Below, one piece after another: positions 12,201 to 25,300 of a DNA stretch of 64,000 bases. The notes under the pieces were generated by a model, which searched no databases, had not been told where the DNA came from, and worked only from the letters and a program-made list of their open reading frames with translations. The DNA lies in contig NC_089548.1 in the NCBI RefSeq assembly GCF_040115645.1, positions 5,580,001 through 5,644,000 on the forward strand, in the 5' to 3' direction. The translations under genes and the position numbers were made by a program. This DNA is from Euwallacea fornicatus. Taxonomy: Eukaryota > Arthropoda > Insecta > Coleoptera > Curculionidae. The stretch's first letter is position 1; each line of letters begins with the position of its first letter.

Positions 12201-15200
12201 GTTTTAAAACTACATTTAATTGTATAATGCGATTCAAAATCTATCGATTGGTTTTTGAGAAAAATAGCTATAAATTTGATAAAAATGCAATACAAACTCA
12301 GTTGAACATACATGTAGTACGGAAATAATTAAAAAACTTGTTTGTTTTCTATTTTTTGCTCACAAGCAGTTTTTAATTATTTTTATTTATTTATGTATTG
12401 TTTTTTTTTGTTTTCTAACCAAAGACTATTTTTGAACACCACATTAAAAATAAACCAACTTTCTATCAACAAATAAGTTTTTTTACTTTTTGCGTACTAT
12501 TTAACTGAGTTTGTATTGTATTTTTTACGAAATGTAAAGCTGTTGGTGATTCAAAAACCAATAGATAGATTTTAAATCATATTACACCATTGCAGGCAGT
12601 TGTGAAAGACTTCCAATTGGAAGGAGCACTTGACCCATGTTTCTATTTAAAAAAATCGCCCATTTTGCCCCACTGGAGTCATAAACATTTACAAAAATTT
12701 AAAAAAGTTAAAAGATAATATTTTTTATTCTATTTAATGCGATGTTTGAACTTTTTAAATAATAATTTTTTAAAAAGTTAACAGAGGGGGATGGGAGGAG
12801 GGAGGGGGTCAATTTTGTGCCGTACAGTATAACAATGAATTAAGGAAAGTACAAGGAGCCGTGTATTGCACCGTGTCAACCGATGTCAATACAGGATCTA
12901 TATCGATTTCTATTCTGCTAACAGAGGGGGCCAAAATTCATGAAAGGGGAATGACCGAAAATTGTTCCAAAGAAGCCATGAATGGACTACAGAGAATACG
13001 GATCGTTTAAACGGGTATGACCAAAAACACTTATGTGACGAGCAGAAATATGAATCGATAGGACCGACGGGGAAATCGAATACTTCATGTAGTTATCCAT
13101 CAGACATGGATGTTGTGGTTAGTACTTAACCGAAATAGATAAAAAAAATAGTTGCCAGTGTTGTTACTGTAGGGCGGCGATATGTACAGTGGACCACACA
13201 ACATTTCAGTGTTCAATATGGCAAATATATGGGAAGAAATTCGAGCAAAAGCAACGGTAACAATAACGGTATCAATGACAAAAAAAAAACAGTGGTAACA
13301 AAACAAAAAATATAGTGAATAAAATGTTAAAAAATATATATATAGGGGAAGATCAGCAATTAAATAAGAAAAGTCATAAGTACAATGGAATAAAACGGAA
13401 GGATCGGAGATGTGATTACATGAAACACGGCAAAATAACATAACAAGTTCTTATAAACTATTTTCCTAGGGACCTACCCTGAATAAGTATGAATCGATTA
13501 TCTGTAAAAACTGAAAGTTCTGATGACGGATTCTTATTTAGACTTTTAAACGATGCATTTCAAATGAAAGTGTCTCATTTAGGTCGCTAGGCTAGCTTTA
13601 ACAGAATAATGTTCATTTCTTTACACTGAATGAAAAAACCACATTGAAGTGCCCCGTTTTTAGGTATTATTATTATTATTATCATTATGCTTTGATAGAT
13701 ATGCTCAACTTTCATCTAAATCTACTCTTGTTCGATGACGATAGAATGGACCGTTCTCGAGAAAAACGAAATTATTGTGCTTTTATGCAGTAGTTAAAAT
13801 TCCCTGCAGTGGAAACCACAAGGAGAGAATGCATTTTTAAAGGTATTGTGTTGTATTAATTTTAACCACAAAAATTATATAAAAATGTCACGGAAAAAGA
13901 GCGTTTAAAGGCAATAGGGTGCAATCACGGCAGAAAATAAAACTCTTTAATTTGGGGACAGTTATTTACTCATCGGGTACGGAAAATGTGGCTTTACCGC
14001 GCACTATTTGCAGTTGTGTCAGCAATTCACTGTAATAGAGACATTTTCACATCTGGGAGGAACAATATTTTTGCTAGAAGCGCATGCGTATTAACTTTAT
14101 TTTTCAGGTGGGACACCGCAAAGAGGGTGTCCCAATCAAATTAAGAAAGTGACGTCATCTTGAAGATATTTTGGACAAAGAGACAACGTAGACAATTATA
14201 ATCGTCAAATTAAATCAAAGTAAGTTTTCCAAGTTTCCAACAGAGGAATAACCAAAAATACTCATCCTGTATACGTACGTGAATAAATAGATGCATATAT
14301 AATTATACTATTAAGCAATTTCCGGCAGCAAATGTTCAATATGCACTAGTCTACTAATACATTCCAAACCAAACTTTTAACGAGACATCTATTGTTCATG
14401 CTAATGTTCTGGTTGGTGCAGTTAAGATTAAGTGAAAACACCTCAGCAGTTAGGACAACAATAATTACCCACCGTAATAATGCTTTCTTAAATGAAAGAC
14501 CTGCGAGAAATTACAATTAATTCGGGTGACTGAAGCTAAACTTTCTACATCAAAGATCTATTTTCCATTAAATATTTATACCTTGTTAAGAACCGCAGAT
14601 TAGTGGAAAAAAAATGAAGTCATGAGAATGTGACAACCGGGCATTGAATTGAAAAATGCATGTAATTTATCGCGTTAGATTGAACTCCGTGGAAGCGTGA
14701 ATAATTGCGGTGCATATAAAATTATTTTCCAACATCTGAGACCTACAAACAACAAGACTGCAATGTCTCGTTGCCAATCGAGGCAGAGGAACTGAGATTG
14801 TAACTGAATTTATCGCACCCAAAAAACGCTCGGCAGCAATTTCAAGGGTGGTAAACCAAAAACTGTGAGATTTATTTTATTTACAGAATAAAAAAAAAGA
14901 ACTTGAACATCCAGTAGAATGAAAATAAACAATTTTTTATAAGGCTCACGTCTGTTTATGCCACTAGCAGCAGATAAAAACTGACTGTACTAAAAATGCA
15001 GCTCTTTATCAGCGTAAAATAACTGTTTCAAATGAATTTCAAATAATAATTTTTTTTATCAACCTCTACCTCGGAATCTACACGTTTCTGACTACTTGTT
15101 TATAGGATTTTTTTCCTTTAAATACCATAAGAAATTGTGTCTTTACTTAGGAAACCCACTGGATTATCATTTGGACTTTTTATGAAGGCATTATTCCCGA

Positions 15201-18200
15201 AAGAGGAATGCTTACGAGGGAGCACAATATACAGGGTGTCTATTAAATGTTGGAATTAATTTCCAAGGGTGATTCCTTATCACATTATATTAAAAAAAAT
15301 GTCTAATAAATGTATGTCCTACCCTGCTTCGTTTTAGTGATACAGGGTTAAAGTTTTATTTATTTATCTTCAGTTTTTCATAAATATTTTCGGACGTAAG
15401 GACAATATCTCAATGAAATTCAGCATTTAAAGATTTTCCAAAACGAGAAATTCAAATATGATACCGGTTTTACCGCAACATGTACGGGACGCTACCTGCA
15501 GCAATGTTCTTGTGCTAAATTTGCCTTAACCTTTTTATGATCGTTTATTTTAACTTTAAATGGAGTACATCATATGCTCCCGTCAAGTCTAAACAAAAAA
15601 AGCATACTTGGTCGAAAACTCTCAGAACAATGGTTTTCGAAATATCAACGATTAAAAATTTCTTTGCACATGATTTCATCAAAACATTATTAATAAAAAT
15701 GTAATAATAGCCCCCATACATACTCCTTTAGCCGGATTTATTGAAATTTGGCACCACTGACTTTTTTCAACTTTCATCTTTTTGTCACATTAAACAATTA
15801 AAAACACAACTTGATTGTACGTTATCTTAATGCGCCAGTGGATTGCCATGGCAACATGTGTAACTTAAATGGTCAACGGAAGTAAATCTTTTGTCTCTCG
15901 CCGATCATACGCTATTCTAACTCATATGTCTAGGTTCAGTCAATATGTTGAATACTGGTTCATGTTTGTTATTAAACAGACACGATCAACCACCTTAAAT
16001 CTGCAGACAAATGATAGTGACTTGAAATAAATAAATCATTTTATGCTTGAGGGGTCCAAAAACTGTTACCTATACTGCTTGTTATACTTGTTTAGATGCA
16101 CTTGTCTAGAGGCAGCTTAAATTAAATCCGAAATGCAAAATGACAGCAAGTTTTGAATCATAACATTAACAGTGACGTTTAATTTGATATTTGTTTCCAT
16201 GGTAACCATAGACAAGGTAATAAAGACGTTATTCTAACCGACTTTTTTTATTAACTGACTAAGCCAATAAAGAGCCATTTACGTATTCTTATTAACCTAT
16301 TAAGAAGTTTTTTCGAAAAAAGGCGAAAAAACGTTCTTCGCTATTAAAGGTAAAATATGCCTGTCAAATAATGCTGTATTTTCGAGCTAGTGATGGAAAA
16401 ACTATCAACCACTTATGATTGCGAACAGACAAGTAGGCAAAAAAGAAGAAGAGTGTAATTTATGATAATCAAAATGAGATTTAACGGTTCGAGACGCAAT
16501 TAATTATGGATTGGCCATAAAAAATGCCTTTACAGGTAGACAGGATACACCGTGTTATAGATCCAAATAGGTAGGTTTCCCCTAAGTTTTAGCATTCACT
16601 ACACCAGACTAAAGGGCCACGTATACAGGGCCCCGAAAATGAACGTCAAAAATGAGATTATCAGATTATTTGAGTCACAATATGTTAAAATTTAGTTCAA
16701 AAATTATTTGAAAAAAGTGTCGTGCTTATATGCTATTGACACACAAATTTCTTGCAAAAAAACTTGTTTTTTGATTATATCTGGAGAATGCTTCAATGGA
16801 TTTCAATGAAACCCATTGTGCATTAATTTATTAGTACAGGGGTTATTTACATACAACCTTCATGTTTATTCGCAATGTGCAAATAGTAAGTTCTTAGAGT
16901 AGAGTCTTCCTCGTACAAAAATATTTAGAATTCTTCACTCGGTAGTTGCATCGTATTGATTTTTTTCTGGTAATACATTAGCCTTTTTTAACTTTTTTAT
17001 CTCTTAGAAATTTTTCGTACGGTTAAAGTTCCACATCGAAAAAAATAATTTTCTTTTCACATACATAACACCAATTTGCCATCGCTTCGATAATTATCGA
17101 TACATCGATCGAATTCTCGATGTTAACACTGATTTGAAAACAGTTAGGAAAATGTGATAAAAATTTATTAAAAAATTTAAAGTTTTTTTTAGGTAAATAA
17201 TGGCGTTCTCTAATAAATAAATGACTAATATGGCTAAACTAATAAGTTTTTGTGAAGTTAATCGTCGAATCGTCGGAAACCTATCGCCGAACTTAGTTCT
17301 TAAGAAGAACTTCTTAGAACTTAATGCTGAGCGATTAGTTCCTTTGCGGGAGACCTATATACCCATATGGGAAAAACTCATAATTGTAACCATATTGGTC
17401 ATTTTTTTTATGAGAGAACGAATTATTGAGCTCAAAAGAAATTCAAAAAGATTTTGACAAATTTTTATGACATTTTCCACAAGTGACGTCAGCGTTCACA
17501 TCGACCAATATCGATAATTATAGATACTTGTCGATTGATAATTATAATTATCGAAATCATGGCAAATTGGTATTTTTTCCCACAGGTTCTCACTGTCAAA
17601 CCCAAAACAACCCTGAAGTTTAGTGATTTATGAATTCTAATCTTTTTGTCCTGTAATATATTATAGATCCAACGGAAGCGAAACATGATGAATTCGGTAT
17701 ATATCCAACACTAGCCAGTGAAAAACTATGATTATTTTCGTACGAAGATGGCTAAGAACTTATTACTTGCACGTTGCGAATCGACATGCATGTTACATAA
17801 AAATAACCCTTGTACTAATGAATAAATGCAAAACGGGTTTCATTGAAATCCAATAGAGTATCTTCCAGATGTAACAAAAAACGTTTTTTTCTTTCAAGAA
17901 CTTTGACCATCGATAGCGTCTACCAACCAAATCTTAACGTATTAACTCGAATGATACCACCTTTTGATATGTATTTCCACGACGCTCTGTCTAGCCTATT
18001 TATGCAACGTTTTGTTTTACTCGGAAAAGGAACTTTTTTTAACTCTACAAACTCTTCAGTAAATGCGATTGTACCAGATAGGTAATAAAAACATCCTTGG
18101 ATCTGGGTTATTGATGAGGTTACTGCTTCTAAAGGTTTGTGCATTACTTAACTTCGTTGATGCATGCTAAGTCGCATTGTGTTAGGTGGAATATCACGAA

Positions 18201-18395
18201 GTGGGTATAGTGTAACAAAAATATATAATGTAACAAAAACCTTCTGAATCACTAATTGATGTTGACATACCTGCTGTTATGTAAACCCCTTGTCTTCGCC
18301 AACGCCTCTTTTACCAAGGTTTTTGAGGGTCTCGGAGGCACAGGGGGAGGCGGCTTAGTAGATTTAACGACCACATTCTCATTATCAGGAGTCAT
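3231..18395 (-). CDS. FAM89/LRAP25-domain protein, long form
   Basis: Five minus-strand exons join in phase: 18271-18395, 9868-10259, 4945-5593, 4045-4255 and 3231-3419, giving 521 aa. Exon 1 encodes a start Met and a proline-rich SH3-ligand-like stretch (PPPPVPPRP). Exons 2 and 3 are hydrophilic, Ser/Asp/Glu-rich and probably disordered. Exons 4 and 5 encode the FAM89 core: LPPLPKALSGF, then LDRQLAVLRREM, then LRQQDLFLLSKLW and ESIHDFRQ. This closely follows vertebrate FAM89A/B (LRAP25), adaptors that link the kinase MRCK/LIMK1 to actin at the leading edge. Vertebrate members are under 200 aa, so about 390 residues precede the domain here. The link from exon 1 to exon 2 spans an 8-kb transposon-rich intron and rests on phase and splice sites only; the last three exons are firmer. 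An alternative first exon may lie at 10504-10553. Confidence 0.78.
5866..6484. mobile_element. MITE with about 54-bp terminal inverted repeats
   Basis: The left end TACAGGGTATCTCGTA and right end (reverse complement) TACAGGGTGTCTCGTA continue as matching arms through AACCGGAGATT and TATGCG. TA duplications lie at 5864-5865 and 6485-6486. There is no coding content, so it is a non-autonomous Tc1/mariner-class element of 619 bp. Confidence 0.85.
6738..7620 (+). pseudogene. Tc1-like transposase relic
   Basis: Broken frames carry Tc1 hallmarks in the right order. An ETGTVKRRP-like linker after the paired-type HTH lies near 6842-6870. FRDDNARPHR, the block around the second catalytic Asp, lies near 7312-7341. 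IENLWDHL lies near 7424-7446. Several stops and frameshifts make it inactive. Confidence 0.75.
10504..10553 (-). other. Candidate alternative first exon of the FAM89-type gene
   Basis: ATG GCG ATG TTG opens a 50-nt frame that ends before GTTGTG, a weak donor. Its phase fits the acceptor of the 9868-10259 exon, as does the better exon at 18271-18395. It could be a second promoter's first coding exon or chance. Confidence 0.3.
11986..12829. mobile_element. Fold-back element, copy 1
   Basis: The two halves (about 11986-12390 and 12430-12829) are reverse complements of each other over most of their length, with ends TACGGTGCGGC and (reversed) TACGGCAC. Shared inner blocks include AAAATCTATC.ATTGGTTTTTGA and TACAAACTCAGTT. 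There is no coding frame. A shorter relative lies at 60387-60752. Confidence 0.8.
16735..17915. mobile_element. Large decayed fold-back element
   Basis: The left arm (about 16735-17135) and right arm (about 17490-17915) are inverted copies. Matching blocks include TTTCATTGAAATCCA, AACCC.TGTACTAAT, TAAGAACTTA.TA.TTGCAC and TTGCCAT...GATAATTATCGA. The boundaries are approximate because the arms have diverged. Confidence 0.65.
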
Positions 18396-19220
18396 TGTGT
18401 CTATATTTCAAATACAACACTACACTTTAAGCTTTCACTGCTTTGGGTACCTACTCAGAGTTCCGCCGTGCATTTGAAATAACCATTTAACCTCTGATCT
18501 TGTAACCAATTCAAATAACCACTCGAAATGTTTATTTGACTAGTCAGATATAGAATGATTCACTTTGATCTACACGGTGATTACGTCGAAACGAGTTTCC
18601 AGCAAGCTACGAACAACCACATTATATCAGTCACACACGAACCACGTCCAAACTCCAACTAAACGAGCGACTGAAGTAATAAAGGTATTTGTAGGTAAAA
18701 AGAAAGGAAGGTCGCGACTTTGGTTGGATCATACAGGTGCTTTAAAACTGAAGAAACAGAAAATGTCTTGGTGATATTGTTTTGAATGCCAGATCACTGG
18801 GTTAGTACCGTTATGAGAGCACGTGTTTGAAAAGCTTTCTTGCTGACTGACTTGCATGCCATATTATTTGTTTTGCAGGGTCTGTTATAACGTGATTCAA
18901 ATTTTTGTTCAACGCGGAGTAGGTGTACTTTCGCAAGAGAAACTAAAAATTGATCATTTGCATGACCTGCACTTGTTAAAGCACGTTTTTCGAAGCTTTC
19001 CACCTTGTTGTCAGGCATTTATTTAAATTATTAGTTACCAATTTTCTTCCATTCCGAGCCCGGGCAAAAAATATTCAGATACTAACTAAACATTTACAAA
19101 ATATGACACAGTGCGAACAATAATGGCTAAAGGGTCCGTTTCATCGAAATAGCGGACCTACTGTTGTGAGATCACACACTCACTTCTTTCATCCACTCTC
19201 GAACAAGAATCATTAATCAG

Positions 19221-19676
19221 ATGCGTATAGATAGTTTTTTACTCATATTTGATTCGACGTTTAAGACATTTCTAGAACAATTCTATGGAGATAGAGTCAT
19301 AGGTGAATATGTATGGCCTGTAAGATCTCTGGATTTGACGCCTCTGAATTATTTTTTGTTTGATTACTTGAAGGATGCTGTGCACAAAAATTTTTTCACA
19401 TACTTTGGAGGAATCGCGAAAAACTTTAATGAAGCGATTAATGCAATAACTTGTGCCGTGCCGATTGCAGTCTTTCGCATCATGAATAGACGTGCCAAGA
19501 CGTTCCCAGCAGAATCGCCAGCGATTCCGCCATTTAATATCAATTGTGGTTGTCAACAACGAAAAACCAACTTGATCCACGCTTATTTGCATATCTGCAA
19601 TTTGTATTTAATTTACCTGATTGGTAATTTAACTTCTAAGAATCCCTACAAATTACTTTATTTTAAATGTAAATAG
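19221..19676 (+). pseudogene. IS630/mariner-superfamily transposase fragment (C-terminal)
   Basis: A 151-codon open stretch contains EQFYGDRVIGEY, WPVRSLDLTPLNYFL and DYLKDAVHK. This is the C-terminal catalytic block of the DDE transposases that read WPPRSPDLTPLDFFLWG in intact copies. The first two-thirds of the protein, with the earlier catalytic residues, is missing, so it is a dead fragment. The element at 22863 belongs to the same broad family. Confidence 0.7.
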
Positions 19677-20019
19677 AAAAATTTTCCCACAAGGCCAAAA
19701 AGGTAGTAACTACCCGTGAATGTTTGGACATTTTACGTCTTAACCTTGAGAATTTATGGAAAAAATATTGAAGTCGAACTTCAGTACACAGCGGCACACT
19801 TCGATCATTGTTGCTCGCACTGTATTTCAGACTTAAAAGTTGACAAATAAAAACCGATTTTTTTTTTAAATGATGTATGAAACCGTTTACAATGAAGGCG
19901 GGCGTTCGATGTTTAAAAAAAATCGACATTTTAAACATATTTATACTTTATCTGGATAACGATTTGAAGTGTAGCACAAAGTTAACAAGAGAATAGTTAC
20001 TCTACAATTGTCCAAAAGT

Positions 20020-20240
20020 GATCAAAACTCCAGCCCCCAGATCTAAACCCTGTTGAGAATGTGTCGCATTTTCTGCAAACGCACATCCGAGAACATAAAA
20101 TTACTATTATAATAAAGTAATAATGATAAATTGTTAGAACAAGGTATATTTAAAGCTAACGTTACGAGAAAAACGGTCGAAAATTGATGCGCAGTTAAAA
20201 AAAACGTACTTTTTTCGATGTCCAATTAGTTAACAAGTGT
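20020..20240 (+). pseudogene. Tc1-like transposase fragment
   Basis: One frame reads PDLNPVENVSHFLQTHIREHK near 20034-20100, the Tc1 signature SPDLNPIENLW. The surrounding frame is broken and no terminal repeats were found. Confidence 0.65.
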
Positions 20241-22368
20241 CGTTGAACAAACTAGAGGACACACAATGTACTAAAATTTACTTCCATTTTACTTAAAACG
20301 TATAATAATAAAACAATCCGAACATTTTTAGTTCCTTATACTGTAACGATGTTGTTCACTATTCAAGGATTTTTGTTGCTGTTAGAATTATTTAAGATAT
20401 CAAATACTTGTATTTTCCTAAAATATTTCATACATCATTACGAAAAAGGCGTTTTTCACTTTTCAACTTTTAAACATGAAATATTCCGTTTTATAAATGT
20501 TTATAACCAGCGTTCGAATATTTTTCGTGTTGGCTGTATGCAATGCGCGAATTTATTAAACTACCAAATAACAAACTTCTTTGTCAATTTAAAAATTTGA
20601 ATTTAAGAAATACATAGTTACATGTTTTAGTGTTAACGTCCTATATTTCAGAAGCGTGTTTGTGGCAGAAGTGAATTACGGTTAGGTACTACTAATAACC
20701 ACATCTCTTGCCGAGGCAACAGTTTGGTGATTCATTCGTATAATTGATAAAACACCTAATTCTCTTCGGATGAGTCACAAACAATAAGTTCACGGTGTTG
20801 TCTCAATTTGTACGATATTCATCGAAACGTCAAAACTGAAACTACACTTTATCACTTAGTCAGCTGTGATAGGCACAAATTGTAACTATAAAAATTATTA
20901 TTTATGTATGAATAGAACCCATAAAATTAAAGAATCCTATAGAAAGCATTCGATTTCAGTTTTCTAATTCAGCACGGTTATGAGCTCCCATGCACAAACG
21001 CGCGATTAGTAGGTATGCAAGATTTATTCAGATTTACTGGTTGCCATCGGCATTTCGAAAATCGTAAGAGGTGCAAAATCAGTTAAATTGCGACACACCT
21101 GTGAAATTGTACGTTGGAATTTTTATATTCTCCAAAGGCAAACATACCAAACGACAATGTTACTTTTTGCGTGTAAATCTTTAAAATCGAATCACTTTGA
21201 AGTCGAAGCGATACCATTCGTAACAACGTACAATACGAGAAAAAAGTGAAATTTCACCACCCTGTATAGTAAAAATGACACGTTTTTAACCATGGGTATA
21301 TTTGCATTCTTTATTATTTTGCAACTTACTGTCACTCTCTGAAATACCTTCATGAGGATATATTAGACCCTGTATAATGTTTCGATTTATTTGGGAAGAA
21401 AAAATAATTTCAGTATTTATCGTTTTCCGTTTTCCTGAGTCTGTTAGATTTTTTCTAAAATAAATTTCACTTTGTCTTCTCTAAAAAGATGGTTGCGTTA
21501 CGTTTTCATAATGTTAGGTTCGTGATTTTCGCAACCATCATCCGCTTCTGTTTAGTAACTATATTCCCACTTAATTATTAGAATAAATAGTTATTTATTG
21601 ATTATATCTTCCAAAGGTATCCAAGGACAACCTCAAATTTTTCGTGCACCACTATTATCCATAAACGGCTGAAAAGATCTATTTAAGTTTAAATTTAATT
21701 AAGAGCAAATAATGAAATGCGAACTTAATATTTGTCTTCGAGAGAATTACCGTGAGATTTAAATAAATAATAAAAATACACATACAAACACCATGTAGTA
21801 TATCTTTTTCTTGGACAAGTTATACATTTACATTTTTCTCCGCAATCGGGATACCTGAAAAAGGCAATGGAGAACGTGACCGAACACTATGGAATGTCAC
21901 GTAACTAAAAGCCATCTCAAAAGCTAAAAGGGGGTTAAAGAAAAAATGAAAATTCTTCACTTTATGGCGAGTTATGTTTTTAAGACGAAGACTATTATTG
22001 TTGTCCCTTTTTCTATTCGCATAACACTTACCGCTAAGTCTGGCAATGGACTCTTCAGTTCTAAAAGCGTTTTAGGGACTAAAAATAAAATTAACTTACT
22101 TTCCACTTCAATATTACTTTTGCTTGATTATACTCTCCGCATATGCGATAACGTTTAACATCTTAAAATATAAAATAATCAAATTAACATATATAGCGTG
22201 TCTTAAAGACAAATTGCACAACAAGAGGTCACAAACCATGACAAGAATAAATTGTTTGATTCTTTTTTTTTACATAAAAACCTACAGGTACCGCCATTAC
22301 AATTGACTGCCTAACTACTGAGAGCTTTTATCGTTTCTACAGCAATTAGTACAGTCGAAACAACACTG

Positions 22369-25300
22369 CTAGCTCTTAGAATTCCATTTCCAATTGCCTG
22401 TTGGCGTCAATTGCTCGCGCATAGAAACTAGCTCATCTAGAAGACGTTTTTTTTCTTCTAAAAGTTTGCTTATCTGAAAATTAAGAGTTGTCGGAATTAG
22501 GGTAACAGGGAGCAAAACATTCAAGCTTACATCATCCTGTGCGCTTTTTAAATGATTTCTTAGCACATTGCTCTCTTCAGTACTTTCCTCTTTGGATTTC
22601 CGCAAAGATCTATTTTCTTCAGAAATGCGTTCAAATGCGAGCAGTTTTCTTCTTAATTCGTCGTTATCAGATAATAAATTTGCTAATTTAATAGAGCTTG
22701 GTGACTCGTCAGGAACTGAAACGCGACAAGAGTTTTATGGATATTTTCAAGTAATATTTTTGAAAAGTTTAATGAACCACTTTGAGAAAGAGAAGTAGAA
22801 ACTCGATACAGAAGTGTGCACTGCATTAAAAGTTCTAACACTTACCGCGGACTATATTTATATACAGGGTATCCCAGAAATAAGTTCCATAATTTCAACA
22901 AGTAACAGAACTTATAATATAACAACTTTTGTCAAATAAGTTTTTTTTAAAGTCACATTTACTTCCCGCATTTTTATCTATTAAAATCACTCCATGGAAC
23001 CGCTTATGGATTTAAAAAAATCCAAATAAACACTGGATATTTTGTTGATATTTTCTTATCGTAAAGTTTTTTTACTAACCGGTAATCAAGGTCGATGCAT
23101 CGCAAGTCTTGTATTGTTTACGATTGATAGTATTGAGAAATTTTCGTGTGAAATGCCGCGATTTACAAATAATAACTACACTGATATGGTGTCAGCTTAT
23201 GGGGAAGCCCGTGGAAATTCTAATCGGACTCGTAGGATTTATACGCATCGTTTCCGGTATCGTTCTACACCCAATAGGCGCACGTTTGTACGTATTATTC
23301 AAATACTTCGAAATAGTGGAACTTGTGCAGGTGCATATCAAAATTGCGGTAGACAACGGCCTAATCGTTTTGCAAATTTTGGAAAGTGTTGGAAATAATC
23401 TTGGAAGTAGCGCTCGTAGACTGGCAATAGAGCACAATGTGTCAAAAAGTTCAGTTTGGAAGACTTTAAAATAACAACAATTATAGCCATACCATGTACA
23501 AAAAATTCAGTGTTTACAATTGCAGAATTATCATCATCGACAGCATTTGTGCAACTGGGTTTTAAAAAAACTAAGACGGGTTTCAAATTTCCTAGCTATG
23601 TATTAGCCACCGATGAAACGGGATTCACCAGGTAAGGAGGGAGTATTTAAATATGCACAACACTCACATTTGGACAGATGAAAATCCCCATGATATCAGG
23701 CCTCGCAATTTTTAAGAGAGATTATCAATAAATATATGGGCTAGAATAATAAACGATCGGTCCATCGCCCCTTACTTTTTACCAGATCGATTAGATGGTA
23801 GAAGTTATTTGCAGTTTTTAAATAACGAACTAAATCATTTATTGGAAGATGTTTCGCTGGAAATTCCTGGAAACTTGTGGTATTTTCATGATAGTGCTCT
23901 TTGTCATAACGCCCGAATTGTACGAGAATGGTTAAATAAGCACTTCTCCAATAGGTGGATAGATCGAAATGGTTCTGTTGCGTGACCCGCTCGATCCCCA
24001 GATTTAAATCCTTTCAATTTTTATTTATGGAGCCATATGAAACAGATAATGTATTTTACTACAGTTGATACAATTAAGCAACTACGAAGACGCGTTGAAA
24101 ATGCTACCAGAATGAGTCGAAATGATAGGGAAACGTTACTGAGGGTAGAAGAAAATTTTAAACGCCGAATACAATTATGCTTTGGGAATAATTGTTGGAT
24201 TTGTTAAATTACAGATCTATGTAGAAAACTAGAAACTAAATAGTAATAGATAAATAATAATTTCGGCACGGTCGACTCATATTGTGTACGCACCAAGCTG
24301 ATTCACGTGTTTATAAAATGGGAAATATTTCTTGTAATCTTTTACGATGCTCGTACTGCAGTAGTGTTTCTGCCGATTATAAATGAAGTCGGTTAGTGCA
24401 TTCGTGTTTTGTTAATCCCAATTTCCTCTAAATATTCTTATAATTTCCAACAATAGAAGACATTCTAATCTGAATATTTAATGTAACCTCTTTTGTAGGT
24501 AAGTCAAAAATTTAAATTATTTTAAAAATAAATAACGTAAAACCCCAATAACTCCTCTTACTTAACTGTACGTGTCTATCGATTATTCGCAAAAAAAGAC
24601 ATACACATTACAAAGCAGGCAAAAATTTTCGTAGGTATCTATACAAAGGATCCGAAATATGATAAACAATTTTAAATGCCATAGATGAGTAACAAAATTG
24701 TAATAAATCTTATAATAAATTGAACTGAAAAATTATACCACTTACGCAAAAAATGAACTTAAAAAAAATGTTGCTTTTTACGAATTCTATTATTGATTCA
24801 AATTATGGCACTTATTTCTGGGATACCCTGTATATAAGAATTACGGGGTTGCGCATTCTTATGGGTCCACCTTACACAAACACTCGCTTGAAGTGCGAAT
24901 GAAAATATTCTTACTGTGAGTTTTGGAAAATGACGTAGCTTCAGGTTTCTGATTTGTTATACTGAAAATTCCACCTTCATTTCTAGTGATATAAACCTGG
25001 ATTACATTTAAGTCTATCGGAATTGGCCCAGGAGAAGTAATATTTACAGGTGGTCGATCTTCGATGAGGTGAATTTTAATATTCTCTGCGGAAATCTTAA
25101 AAACAAAACTCCTTCACACCATTTCTAATGTGTATACAACTACTCACAATTAACGGCAACGGAATTGGAATTATTTCGTCTTCAACAAAATCCATTAAAC
25201 CGATCACAGTGCTCATGTTCAAATTTAAGGACAAATCTTTCACTTCCATTATTACATGGTCCATAAACGCCCGCTTCAGGTTGTCTCTATCTGTTAAGTC

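Larger units (their letters stand above)
10260..18270. other. 8-kb first intron of the FAM89-type gene
   Basis: Apart from the two fold-back elements (11986-12829 and about 16735-17915) and a lone TACAGGG end at 15230, I see no exon with coding character. Short open frames here have no family resemblance. ATT-type microsatellite at about 13667-13684. A perfect 9-bp hairpin (TGGGACACC/GGTGTCCCA) sits near 14109-14134. Confidence 0.5.
18396..22368. other. Intergenic, transposon relics
   Basis: Spacer between the start of the FAM89-type gene and the end of BLTP3. It contains transposase relics at 19221-19676 and 20020-20240 and one-sided TACAGGG-type ends (ccctgta at 21260-21266). No gene with conserved content was recognised. 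Confidence 0.5.

Noticed and set aside
13100..13441. Minus-strand 113-codon frame rich in Phe, Leu and Tyr
   Set aside because: The composition simply reflects A-rich DNA on the other strand; no conserved motif or splice context.
17221..17457. 78-codon frame
   Set aside because: Sits in the spacer of a decayed fold-back element and has no recognisable motif.
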